DNA of 64,000 nucleotides from Endomychus coccineus (Eukaryota > Arthropoda > Insecta > Coleoptera > Endomychidae): positions 254,573,736-254,637,735 of the forward strand of contig OY294067.1 of NCBI GenBank assembly GCA_958510875.1, written 5' to 3'. Below, in pieces: positions 9,701-20,584 of this stretch; position 1 is the stretch's first letter, and every line of letters starts with the position of its first letter. The notes under the pieces are model-generated. The model saw only the letters and a list, made by a program, of their open reading frames with translations, was not told where the DNA came from and searched no databases. The position numbers and the translations under genes were made by a program.

Positions 9701-12040
9701 TTTGCATCACTATTAACCGAATTGTGAATTTAGTATTTACGGTCAATTTAAAATGCAATTATAAAATGCATATAATATCTATGCAAATTGCATATTTTCA
9801 ATTTCTTATAAATCAATTTAGGTCACAAAGTTTCCTGAAGCTCTAACGAATCGAATGCAATAAACCGCATTCAAATCCGTCTTATTGTTCAAATTTTTCG
9901 AACTTCAGTGCTTCGTTTCCGAGACTATAGGAGTAGTTACAGATTTTACTTCATAGGTTATATTGTAAATATGGACTGGTTCAAAGTGTTTCATACTTTG
10001 ATTCATGATTAAATATTTTTGTACAATCATAAATAAAATTGTGTAGTATGAAGGCGTTTTTATAATAATTAGGACTAGGTAGGAGTCATAGACTGTGGCA
10101 GCAGTTCGGCCATAGTATTACACTATCAATCCGTTGACCCTTTTCTACCTATTGATCATCGCTGCAATCAGGCTATGCCCGCAAAAAATTTCCAATAGAT
10201 ATGTAGTATCGGAAGATCAAAATCATGTTCAATTTAGACCTAAAAATATTACACACAAATCGATTAAGTAATGTGTTTCATCACAATCTTCGTCCGTCCA
10301 TATTATAAGTACGAAATCGAGTCAAAACAGGTTTGAATCTCATACGGTGAAGCGGAAGAAGATTTAATCCCCCATAAATTGATTTCTGGCATAGCAACCA
10401 TAATACTTCCAGGTTGCCGGCTGTAAGCTTTTTAATTTGAAAATATCAACTGCAATAACAAGTCGGTAGTGTTACGCGCTGATAACATAGGGTTATTTAT
10501 AGAGCAACTCTAGCTTATCAAACTTCCATTTTTACATTTTTATTAGTTTTATTTATTTGAGAACTACTAAAACATATCAAACTTCTCGTAGAAAACTGAC
10601 AACATAAACCCATTTCCTTCTTATTTATAACTCAACGTCTTATAGTTTCAACGTATTGTTTTGTAGTGTTTTATACTATGTGAACGCCTCATTTATACGT
10701 TTCATGCGAAGAGAAACTCGTTATTATTTCGCCTGGCGATTTCAGTGCGTATTTCCGGGTGGAGCATCAAGCAGTATTTCCGGCCGACTTAGAAATTTAC
10801 CTGTATTTCCGGGTAACGTAACATTTTCTAGAAAAAGTTACGAAATTGTATGCCTTACTAATTTAGATACATGAATAAGAGGATGGAAATGGTTGTATCA
10901 AATTAGTATTCTATATTTCTCAAAAGTTGCAATAGCTGTATGAGATTTTCATTAATTTCCTCTAATGAATCGTATGATGAGGGAATAATATGTTGGATAT
11001 TATTAGTGAAAATAAATTCCGAAACAGAAAGAACTATAATCAGAGTAATTATAACGACCGTAAGTTGGGCAAACCTGATCTTGATACATGTTAATTATAC
11101 AGAATGGTCCAGTTTATATCGTCAGGATTTCACCAGCCAATAGTTTATCGAAAAATGAAGATAGCTTTTATAATAAAATATGGTCGAATTTTGTTTCCTT
11201 TTTGATTTACAGGGTGGTAAAGAAAATAAATTATTCTAAATAATTTGTTTTAAATCAATAATGAAAAGAGTTAGCTTCCTGAAATTTTGCATAGATCTTT
11301 TTCTTTGTATTCTTTATTAAACAGTGGTTGTAATTATTTCATTTACAATACAGAGATGTGCGAATGGGTTTCCTCAAAAATACATTGGTCGATAAAACGT
11401 ACGCCACTGTTTTTTCGAAACATCAACTGCATAGAAGATTTGCCCTACAATTTAGATTCTTTTTTGTATTTTACAATTTTTTGATAACTCAACTCAAAAC
11501 AAAAAAAAGCCTCAAAAAGAATCATGTGACTTATTACTGAATTTTTGAATATAAAACTTATCCACTGGCGTTGCCTCAAGCTTAGAAAACACTTATTTAC
11601 ATTTACATTCATAAGGACTTTGAATGATATATATTTGAACCAACTTGGAAACCTTAAGGGTTACTTCAACATTTTGACGTTCCAAATTTGTAGGATAGGT
11701 GCTTTCGAGATCAAAGAATATGAAAATTTTCGCAATTTATCATGCTCTACTTCTTTTTTAAACATAGAATGGTTAATATTGAGTGCATAATTGACACTTA
11801 CAGTAAGGAATATTTTGTATCCAAATTGTTCCAAGTTCAAAATAATCGACTTTATAAACATAAACAATAATTAGTGATTTACTTTTGGTACAGAACAAAT
11901 AACAATAATTAACACTAACAATCAAAACAACAAATGCTGTTGCTGCAAGTAACGTATTATTACAAGTGACACCAACAATATTTCCGGCTTTATAATCCAA
12001 AAATATCTTGATATGGATCTCATCAAATAGAAGTATCATA
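9701..12040. other. intergenic, nothing recognised
   Basis: AT-rich with several short frames around 9655-9846, 10656-11143 and 11287-12039, none with a recognisable domain. A short motif TATTTCCGG is repeated three times at 10750-10820. No RNA gene seen. Confidence 0.4.
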
Positions 12041-12054
12041 GAAAAAGTTTTGGT

Positions 12055-12769
12055 TCACGAAGTTGACATCTGTTTTGCTCTTGTCATGAGCTCGTCAAGG
12101 GGACGAGGCAGATATGAAGTGATTATCAACCATCTCCGAAAGTGATGTAATAAAACACCTTCAAACATGTTTGGCGAACCTAGATGTTCCAACATCATCT
12201 GCCGGAAAGCAGATGTCCCATTGAGAATGCAATTCACAACGCTACGTATTGATAAAACAGTTCTCGCTTTTTGAGGAATCTACAGGAAAACAGTTGAAAA
12301 TATTATCGCCAGGTGACGGCCCTGCAACAGTGTTAGAAGCATACAAATGAAGAATAGAGTTCTTGAAGGTGCTATATTTTTGACTCCGGTCTAAGAAATT
12401 TGAAGGCAGGCTATCTCTTTCTACTCGGTTCCGACAGGCGGAGCGTACAAGAAAGAGGGAATTAGAAAGAGAAAGGCTGCCTTCAAATTTCTTAGAAAGG
12501 TTTTTTTTGTAAAGCATTGCGCTTATGGTACTCAATATCTTCATCTCTATGGTTAGAAGTCAATAGACAAGGTTTTGGTTTACCAACATGGAATACCAAC
12601 GCTTTTTCATTTCCCAAAAGCTGTCTTCAAATTCCCGTTCTGTAATTTCCGGTATGATAAACGTTTTTAGAGTTATTATGTTAAAACTGAAAATTCGAGT
12701 CCCTTCACTGTGATGTTTTTTTGAATTTTCGATCCGATTGTTTACTGTCGTTTCAAGAGGAAATCCCAT
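12055..12769 (-). other. possible decayed coding region, unrecognised
   Basis: Three minus-strand open stretches (12055-12237, 12242-12544, 12560-12769) lie almost end to end in different frames. They have more mixed amino-acid composition than the surroundings, which could mean an old pseudogene or transposase. I recognise no domain. A 19 bp inverted repeat (12391-12409 and 12477-12495) falls inside the middle stretch, so part of it is structural repeat. Confidence 0.2.
12391..12495. repeat. short hairpin with perfect 19 bp arms
   Basis: CTAAGAAATTTGAAGGCAG at 12391-12409 is exactly complementary to 12477-12495. The 67-base loop also contains loosely complementary AG/CT-rich tracts. It could be a small MITE or the terminal part of one. 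Confidence 0.7.
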
Positions 12770-12779
12770 TTTCTGGATT

Positions 12780-13655
12780 GATTTCCAAAATTGTGCACAC
12801 AGTTTTTGTTCTAAAGTGTTAAGCCCCCTTATATATATGTATGTGAATTTTCATGAAAATCAAGTCTTTTGACTGAACAAAGACATCGCGCATATTTTTA
12901 GCGATCACAATATAATATGTCTTTGAAATCCCGGAAGTATGTGTATTGAAATAATAAAAAAATATTGTAAGAATTACAAAACGGCACAATAATCATTTTA
13001 TTATTGTGTATCGAAAGTCTTCTAAGCTAGATGAATTCCAGTTCACTTCCACATTGTAAAAAGAGGATAAATGATTGGAAAATGTCGGAGGAGTTTAAAT
13101 TGCAACCGATGACAAATAATAATTGTTTAGTACTAAATCCTGACATAAGAAGTGCAATATAATATATATCCTTACCAGAGGGCGGATATGCTGAGGTTCA
13201 ATATCTGTGTTATAATCGACTACATAGTCGGTGAGCTATAAGGGCGCATGTAATTAATTAGTCGGTGTCTGCAGGGAATAGAATTCTGCTTCGAGCATCA
13301 ATGTTATTAATAGTTACTATTGTAGGTCTAATCAATACAGATGGTAGCCCTAATTTACTTAAACTGTTAATTGACCACAGAAGACCAGATCGTTACAAAT
13401 TGACAGGGTTACGATGATTTATCATCTACAAGAGAACTCAATCCTAGTTGATTGGGAAATTTTTTCAACAAATGAAGCAAGCTCGTATCAATTAATATAA
13501 TGATTTGTATTTATCATTGAATCAGCGTAAGGGTGAGAGTATTTATTGCATGTATAAACTATTGTTTACATTTGTCAAAAAAAACATGAAAATTATATAT
13601 CAAGATATGTATATAAAAAAAGATTTAAAATGTTTGTAAGTAAATGTAGTTAATA
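12780..13655. other. intergenic, nothing recognised
   Basis: AT-rich, no open frame of note, no obvious repeat structure. Confidence 0.4.
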
Positions 13656-13779
13656 ATTTATATGGAACACAGAATGTACTGAACAAATGTGAGTGGACAT
13701 GTATGACTTGCCATACAAAATTTATATAAAATCATTCCAAACAATTTAAAACAATCAATTGGCCACTGGGGCAACAAAA

Positions 13780-13885
13780 ATTTATTCATCAAGTAGAGTG
13801 CATGATTAAGAAAGAATTTTTCTAATGTGGGTTTAGAAACATTGAGTGAGCACTCTTTTAGCTTCTTGGGTAGCTTGTTCATAAA
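13780..13885 (-). pseudogene. LINE ORF2 C-terminal tail (fragment)
   Basis: The minus strand reads MNKLPKKLKECSLN and then PTLEKFFLNHALYLMNKFLL. This resembles the extreme C-terminus of Jockey/CR1-type non-LTR retrotransposon ORF2 proteins, which typically read NxLPxxLK...FKxxLKxxLLxxxFYSVxEFL. Only about 35 residues are recognisable and the RT itself is absent, so the call rests on a short match. Confidence 0.4.
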
Positions 13886-14092
13886 TATTTTTCTCCACGA
13901 TCATCACAGAATTTGCCAATTCTGAAATCAAATTTGATTACAGAATGTTGGAATTCTCTCACTTGAGATTGAAAAAATATTCTGCAACACCTCTGCCCCC
14001 ATGCAATTTAAATGTATTTAAATTCTCTCTCTTGTAATAATAATAGTGTCAAAATTATTGCTGTCACGTTTCCATTCGAAAGTATAAAAAGT

Positions 14093-14290
14093 TTCATGAA
14101 TTTATTCAGTGATTCAGAATCAAAGAGTGAAAATACACCACCTGAAATTACAAATAGTGCAAATGATATACTGGAAAGTTTACTACCAAAAAATCAAAGA
14201 ATGAATATGAAAAATATGACAAACTGTTCATGGATTGGAAACAAGCAAATAAAACTGATTGCTCCAGACAATATACTGGGTGTCCTAGAT
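14093..14290 (+). pseudogene. Crypton-like recombinase exon 1, copy B
   Basis: Reads MNLFSDSESKSENTPPEITN, parallel to the DDSDSELSNTPPDVAES start of copy A. After a one-base shift it continues SKNEYEKYDKLFMDWKQANK, parallel to the SRKKYELQYGKFMTWCQSKK segment of copy A. This is the N-terminal SAM-like DNA-binding part of the recombinase. The palindrome inserted at about 14275 cuts off the rest of the exon. Confidence 0.65.
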
Positions 14291-15181
14291 TTTAGTAGCA
14301 GAACATCAACAGTCGATAGCAAAATTGATTTTGAGAAAAAAAGTTCCTATTAACATATATGCACAGACGCTTAGTTTTTGAGATACAGGGTGTTGAAATT
14401 GAAAAAAAAATTTCGTTTTTTGCGAATATCTCCGGAACCGTTCATCATACAAAAACAGCTTTTGTTATCATTCTCTAGTCATAGTGGGCTATGTTCTGTG
14501 CGATAAAAAAATTTTTGTCACTCATAATTGGTGAAGATTTTGAAGTGGTAGGGGGTGTTTTTCTCCTCAACTCCTACGCCACTGCATAAAATACGATTTT
14601 GAGAAAACCATTTGAACCTCCAATGTCTTCTACACAAAAAATATACGATTGGTTATAAGCTCTACGGTTGACCATTTTCGAGAAAAATCAACTTTTATGT
14701 TGAAAAACATGGTCAATTCTTACTAATTAAACAAAATTTATTCAAACGTTAGAACAAGTAACAAAACCAAAAAATTGACCATGTTTTTCAACATAAAAGT
14801 TGAGTTTTCTCGAAAAAAGTCAAGTTTAGAGCTTATAACCAATGGTACCTTTCTTGTGTAGAAAACATTGGCGGTTCAAATGGTTGTCTCAAAACTGTAC
14901 TTTCTCCAGTGGCGTAGAAGTTGGAGAGAAAAACACCCACTACCCCTTCAAAATCTTCACAAATTATGACTCAAAAAATTTTTTTTATCGCACAGAACAT
15001 AGCTTACTATGAGTAGAAAATGTTCGTGAGAATTGTCCCCTGTACGATGAACGGTTCCAGAGATATTTGCAAAAAACAATTTTTTTTTTTAATTTCAACA
15101 CCCTGTATCTCAAAAACTAAGCGTCCGTGCATATATGTTAATGAGAACTTTCTTTCTCTGGGATGTCTGGGACACTCTGTA
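14275..15181. mobile_element. 0.9 kb palindromic foldback, copy 1
   Basis: Two arms of about 400 bases are near-perfect inverted repeats around a 60-base centre at about 14715-14775. Outer ends read TACTGGGTGTCCTAG on the left and the complement of TACAGAGTGTCCCAG on the right, next to TA. Inside are ATACAGGGTGTTGAAATTG and its complement. The inner 700-800 bases match the palindrome at 36260-37195 but lie in the opposite orientation. No coding capacity. The open frames at 15007-15303 lie largely in an arm and are not genes. Confidence 0.85.
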
Positions 15182-15321
15182 TATCTAGCAACAAAATTGA
15201 GTTTTAAATTAACGCTAACGTGAACCATGTTTAATTTTCTTTCACCCGAATTGAGACTCATGGTTAGCGTGAAAGGGAATGCCCTTGATATGATGTTTAT
15301 CAAACATTGATTTAATAAAAG

Positions 15322-15352
15322 GCCGCATAGCTCAGATGGTATACGTGGTAGT
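15322..15352 (+). other. tRNA 5'-half-like sequence with pol III A box
   Basis: GGCCGCATAGCTCAGATGGT fits the start of a tRNA, with an A box (TAGCTCAGATGG). No B box or anticodon arm follows; the sequence runs straight into the LINE fragment. It may be the 5' end of a SINE or a chance match. Confidence 0.25.
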
Positions 15353-15503
15353 TGTGCATTCGGATGAACCGACTCAATATCTCTGGAATGGGTCCACTCC
15401 GACCATAATCGACCTGATGATGAACAAGAATGTCACGAATATAAGCGAACTCAAGGCCATCCATGAGATGACTCCTGATCAAACCACCGACAAGGCATTT
15501 TTT
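15353..15503 (+). pseudogene. non-LTR retrotransposon endonuclease (EEP) fragment
   Basis: Reads HSDEPTQYLWNGSTPTIIDL and then MMNKNVTNISELKAIHEMTP, close to the C-terminal block of LINE apurinic-type endonucleases (DEPTxxPxNGxxPSTIDLxxTKNV...SDHLPV). The conserved SDH of that block is degraded to DQT. About 50 codons only. It sits between the palindrome and exon 2 of Crypton copy B. Confidence 0.55.
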
Positions 15504-15704
15504 TAAATTTAATAACTTACTTTCAGTGCATCTTTGCGATAAAAAATTTAGTTCTGGTTAGTCCAGGATTAGTCCTTTCTGATAAAAAAGTGTTTTTAAA
15601 CTATTGTTATTATTTCGCGTGGACGGAAAATATTAAAAATGGTACGCGTTACAATATAACTTTCGTTATACCTAGTATAATTATTTTATATATTTTTTTT
15701 ATAG

Positions 15705-16160
15705 GTCGTTCTTGTCATTGGTGTCATGGGAGCAAGTCGCAAAAATGAGCTTCACAACCTGATGGTTTCGAATATAAAAGATCTAGGAAGGGCATTTTTA
15801 ATTTCCATTCCGAATACGAAATCTGAAAAACCAAGAGAATTTACCGTAACAGGAGAATTCTACAACATTGTGAAGAAATATTGCCATTTGAGACCACGAG
15901 ACATCCTTTCTGATCATTTTTTCGTCCATTTCCAAAGAGAAAAGTGCACGAAACAGGTAATTGGTATTAATAAAATTGGTAACATGCCCAAACAAATTTC
16001 CACTTTTTTAAATCTCGAGAAGCCTCAAGAATTCACTGGACGTCGGCTAGTATGTTAGTGGACCCAGGAGCAGATGTGGAAACACCAAAAAGGCATGGGA
16101 GGTGGAAGTCTTCTCAAGTGGCAGAAGGATACATACATAGAAAATTCCTCCAATAATGCA
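15705..16160 (+). pseudogene. Crypton-like recombinase exon 2, copy B
   Basis: After the TATAG splice acceptor the frame reads VVLVIGVMGASRKNEL, matching VILIMGIAGACRRDEL of copy A, and continues through TKQVIGINKIGNMPKQI. The catalytic His-x-x-Arg segment is lost: the sequence goes from EFTGRRLVC into a stop. The later blocks RHGRWKSSQVAEGYI are still visible in another frame. The recombinase is therefore dead. Confidence 0.75.
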
Positions 16161-16199
16161 CCAGTTTTTCATCTCGAGAGCTGTACAAATATAACAATT

Positions 16200-17750
16200 A
16201 ATACAAAGTAGAATGTATCTTGAATTATTGAGTGTTTACCTAATATGATTGTGATTGAGTTCTGCAATATAACTTATCTTTTGTTCCTTTTTCATTTAAA
16301 AATATGTATTTAAAATCTTTGATCGTGGAAAAAGTATAGTCTGCTACTCGGTTAGAATGAAAATTCTTGATGCTCGTGATATTGTGAATATAATTCTTGT
16401 CATAAGAATATAACATTAGTGATGGGTATAAGTAATACTACTAATACGAAAGTACAAAATTTCATTTCAAATAATTATTCGTGGTGTAATTTACGATCAT
16501 ACTGACATTTGACGAAAATGTTTATATGTTTACATTTTGCGTTTCTTTTTAGATTATTTGTTCATTGGTCCGAATTGAATATGTCTACGGATGATGGTAA
16601 AAGGAAACAATGCTGTTTAACATTACTTTTATTTACATCGATGTATATATTAATAAATAATGTTTTGAAAAAAAAATAATGTGTATTTATTATAATGACT
16701 ATCGGGTTACATTCATACTATTTAAAGGGATTGTACCGCCCATTATACATTTTTTATTATTACATATAAAAATTCAGATAATTGTTGATTGAAATGTTGA
16801 CAGTTGTGGAATATACACGTCATTAATGTTATATTCCTATGACAAGAATTATATTCACAATATTTAAAACTGTGCACCTAGACACGATACTAAGTACATC
16901 ATGTACGATTAATAAATTCAATAAAAATATAACTTTCGTCTGCGAGGACCGAGGATTCAGTAAATGAATAACGTCGAGTATCCGACTCAGATATACACAC
17001 GTGTGTAAGCGTATAGAGAGACTGCCTGACCAAGTAGTTGTGCTGGCGGCATACATAATACCTAATATATATAGCTACAGCGTGACTGCTCGTGACGGAT
17101 TCATGGTTTTACCCCTCATCTGAAATAGCTCAAAAGCCTAGAGAAGTTTTCACTTCAATAATAATAATAAACTTTCACATGGCATACAGTACAATTTCAC
17201 GTCTTTCCACTCTTTCAGCTGTTCCTATTGATTTGAAGCATTAAGTTTTGAAATCGGGGGATCCACATAGCGGGAGCGGAGCCGACACCTTCTGAGGGCT
17301 GAGCCCGCGGACAACAGCCAGTCTATATATTATATAAAATGTAACTGACACACTCCCTCACTTATAACGAAATGTCCGAAATTATGCAGCCGACCGATTC
17401 GAAATTTGGCGGGTAGGTTCCTTATACGACATAGACACCCGGCATAAGAACGCATTTTTCGAAACTCAATCTCATAGTGAGTGGAAGAAATGCTTTATAT
17501 TTTGATGTTTTTGAAAGCTGACATAATCACGTAGTTTTCATGATAAGCAGCTATGATAGACCTATGTTATGAAGTCCGCGACAGATCACTCTATAATATA
17601 GATAACCCTGTCAATTCAAATAAACTTTCAAATGACAGGGAGTATAATTTAATACTTGCTTCTACTAATGTAAAATATGCAATGAGTCTTGAAACTGTGG
17701 GAATGTTCTTGGCGAATACCTCAATTGTTCTAGCAGCTAGTATAATATAT
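16200..17750. other. intergenic, nothing recognised
   Basis: AT-rich. Small frames at 16829-17056 (minus) and 17553-17762 (plus) carry no known motif. A GC-richer patch at 17260-17320 has no assignable function. Confidence 0.4.
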
Positions 17751-18299
17751 ATGTTACTGTGAATGTCCGAAGCGGAGTGTATCTTAAGATACACTGGTGT
17801 ATGTTAACAACCACCAAGCTAGCTGGTGATTGTTTGTTATTTATTCTGTTCTTTATGATTTCGGTCATTCACCAGTGAATGTTATCATACACCACGACGA
17901 CTTGGTTAATCTTCATTCTCTTCATGATGAGTTAAATTATGATGATTTAGCAAAGATATCTGCAAAACAGAAGTTCGGGTCTGAACTCACAAATTGTTAC
18001 AATAAATAAAATCATATAACTATAATAAATAAAACAAATAGAACTTGTTTATTGATCAAAATCTTAAATCAGTAATACAAATAGCATTACCTGCCAAGTA
18101 AGGTGAAAAATAAAGTAGAACTTGTTTATTAATTAAAACCTTAAATCGGTAATACAAATAGCAACCTGTCAAGTAAGGTTAACAATAACGTACACTTATT
18201 ATTATTGCTATTGCCCTATTTTAAAAAATACCCATTCTTTATAACGTACCTACTCATAGGTAATTGGGTGTTACAGCATTTTTCGCTATAAGATTTGAG

Positions 18300-19141
18300 A
18301 AAAAACTTATTTATTAGTACATGGCAAACTGTTATGGCACTTAGAAAAACAAATAACTCCACGAACTTCACACTTACATTTCTTGGTGTTGCATTTTTGT
18401 GCACAATTGGAACACTTATATCATCGTCCTCCAAATCTTGATTCCAAAGCAACAATTTCACGCATTGATATTTTTGTAGAAGAAGTTTCAGATATATCGA
18501 TAAAATTTTCCTTACAGATGGAAAACTGATTTCTAGTATACATCTGTGATTACGTCCCATGTTTTGTAGCCAGTTGATAATAGTCACCATCCACATTTGT
18601 AACACATTTAAGGATATTTCTGGCGACCTCTGTCAACATCAGGAACACGCAACCACTACCGGATTTAGGGGAGGGCAACCGAGGCTACACCCCCCGGGCC
18701 TCCACAAAAGAGGGGCCCCCACAATAGACTTCGGAGAAAAAAAATCTTTTAAATTCCGACTAGTAAACACTAGTAAACAACTTTTTCTTTGATTTTTTTT
18801 TCGCTAATCCTTGTTTCCGATTTTAGTTATATATGTTTGTTGAATACTAAAAAAATTTACTTGGTTTCACAATAAATTATTTAATGAAAAACTCGACTGA
18901 AAAAATTGTTCATTTTATTTGGAAAATAATTTGGGGCCAGGGGACCTTCACTCCTTTGTTGCCCCGAAGCATCCAGACTCTCTAAATCCGACCCTGCACA
19001 CAACCTTACAGTATCTCCACATTTTGTAGGAAAAAAATTTGCCTGCGATACTTTAAGCATTTTTCTTCCTTGATCTTGAAGTCCAAGTTTCGCTAATTCT
19101 ATATTTCTTCTAGTTTCCTTATTCTGTTGCACAGTAAACAT
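18300..19141 (-). pseudogene. integrase-type transposase C-terminus (KRBA2/IS3EU-like), split
   Basis: Minus strand. From 19141 the reading includes MLKVSQANFFPTKCGDTVRL, similar to the post-integrase GDTVR segment of KRBA2/SCAND3-like transposases. It stops at the MITE (18998-18657). Beyond the MITE, in a different frame, lies the Cys-rich tail CSNCAQKCNTKKCKC then RGVICFSKCHNSLPC (18414-18311), typical of the C-terminus of that group. The catalytic integrase core is absent. The family name is from memory of these motifs and should be treated as provisional. Confidence 0.45.
18657..18998. mobile_element. nested MITE (342 bp, hAT-like ends)
   Basis: Ends are ACCGGATTTAGGG-type on the left and CTAAATCCGACCCTG on the right, forming an inverted repeat with the common insect MITE end CAGGGTCGGATTTAG. 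Inner GGGCC/GGCCCC blocks are also inverted. It splits the integrase-type relic. Confidence 0.6.
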
Positions 19142-19453
19142 ATTTCGGATCCTGATATTCTGCCCTATTAGCGGTGCGGCGATGGGGTGGTCGACGTGGA
19201 AAAAAAAGAGAACAATAGCACTCTAACTTCCTCACTTCATTTCGAACAAACACTGGCGTGTGTAAGCATTCACGTAATTAGTACATTGCAGTATCTGAGA
19301 CACACAAAATCGCCTTGGAGTATGTTAATATTCACCGGTGTATGTCCAAAATAAATAAAACATTGAAATAATTTCGGACTTACACCATTAATATTGGTGA
19401 TTGTCGACATACACTGGTGCATCTTAACATTCACTAATATCGGACATTCACAG

Positions 19454-20520
19454 AAACATATAGATATGAATCAAGCTGGTAAAGTTGAACGTTATAAGTG
19501 TGATTATATCTACATAGAAAATTATACCTACAACTCCTAGAGCAGTGCCTACAAAAGGTATTTAACCAACCAATTCCCGAAAATTCTAAACGTATTCGCA
19601 ATATGCGCTATTCGATCTTTTAGTATGGTCAAATTGATAAGAGTGATAAATTTGAAGGAACGCTACACATCGCTTTACTTATTAATTCATTCCAATGATA
19701 TTTATATTGTTTAGTCATCGGTGAACAAATGAAATACTGTCTGTTTTCCCTACAGTCGGATAAAATATAATAAACCTCTATCACTTTTAACCTTACTCAA
19801 CTCGTCCCGTATTGCATCCAATTTCGTGTTATTCAACCTAATTCATGAGTCAGTAATTTAGCTTTGTATTGAATTAGTAACATCTGATGTTTTCATGAAA
19901 TTAACGAAAGGTCACTCGACTTTATATCGTGAAGTTGATAAATAAAGTAAAATATAGATGCACAGACTGAAGAGATTGTCGGCAGCAAATATAAGCTTCT
20001 GATCGCAATGTGTTAATGTAGCATGGAATATATTCAATATTCTTCGATTGCCGATAGATATTGAAGAAAAAGCAAAAACACATTCTTTCACCTGAATCCC
20101 TTCGATCAAAGTATATTGACAAATCAATGAAATTAACATGAAATAATTAATTATTATCCAATATTATACGATTCCAGATTTTCCACTTCAATTGTCATGT
20201 TTTTTTTTGTATTATTCATTATTGGTGCGATTTCTACGATTCCCTTTCTTCTCACCAGTTACGAGGAATTTGTATTGGAATATAAAACTTTCATGTCTAT
20301 GTAAAAAATCATAATATCTCTTCTCTACAAATTGATGGAAATTGCCAAGGAAATAAAATCATAATAACAGAAGTGAAACAGAATAGCAAAAAACGTTCAA
20401 AATTCTGATAGAAAGAGACAGTGGCAAAAAATACTTTTTCTACAAACGCCTAACAAAGTAGCCTTTGACGCTTTCAGATTTCAACGCAAAGTTGACGTTT
20501 TCCGTGAAATGTCATTTTGT
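19454..20520. other. intergenic, nothing recognised
   Basis: AT-rich. Overlapping small minus-strand frames near 19912-20139 show no motif. Confidence 0.4.
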
Positions 20521-20584
20521 GACAGCATTTGCGCTCTAAAGCGGAAATATTTCGAAAACGCTCGCTTCTCCAACGTATTTCTGC

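Larger units (their letters stand above)
14012..16180 (+). mobile_element. Crypton-like element, copy B (broken)
   Basis: Homologous to the intact copy A at 20.5-21.8 kb. Exon 1 sequence lies at about 14093-14290. The 3' splice site (TTTTTTATAG before GTCGTTCTTGTC) is at about 15705, then exon 2 to about 16160. It is interrupted by a 0.9 kb palindrome (about 14275-15181) and holds a LINE endonuclease fragment. True element ends were not identified. Confidence 0.7.
17757..19453 (-). mobile_element. DNA transposon relic with 14 bp TIRs
   Basis: CTGTGAATGTCCGA at 17757-17770 is exactly complementary to 19440-19453. Sub-terminal blocks are also inverted: a GTGTATCTTAAGATACACTGG region on the left and GTGCATCTTAACATTCAC on the right, with several ACACTGGTG motifs. 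The interior holds C-terminal pieces of an integrase-type transposase on the minus strand and a nested MITE. No clear target duplication was seen, so the outer boundary is tentative. Confidence 0.6.

Noticed and set aside
18216..18605. A 129-codon intact gene
   Set aside because: The open frame is not the meaningful one: the Cys-rich transposase tail is read in a different frame of the same strand.
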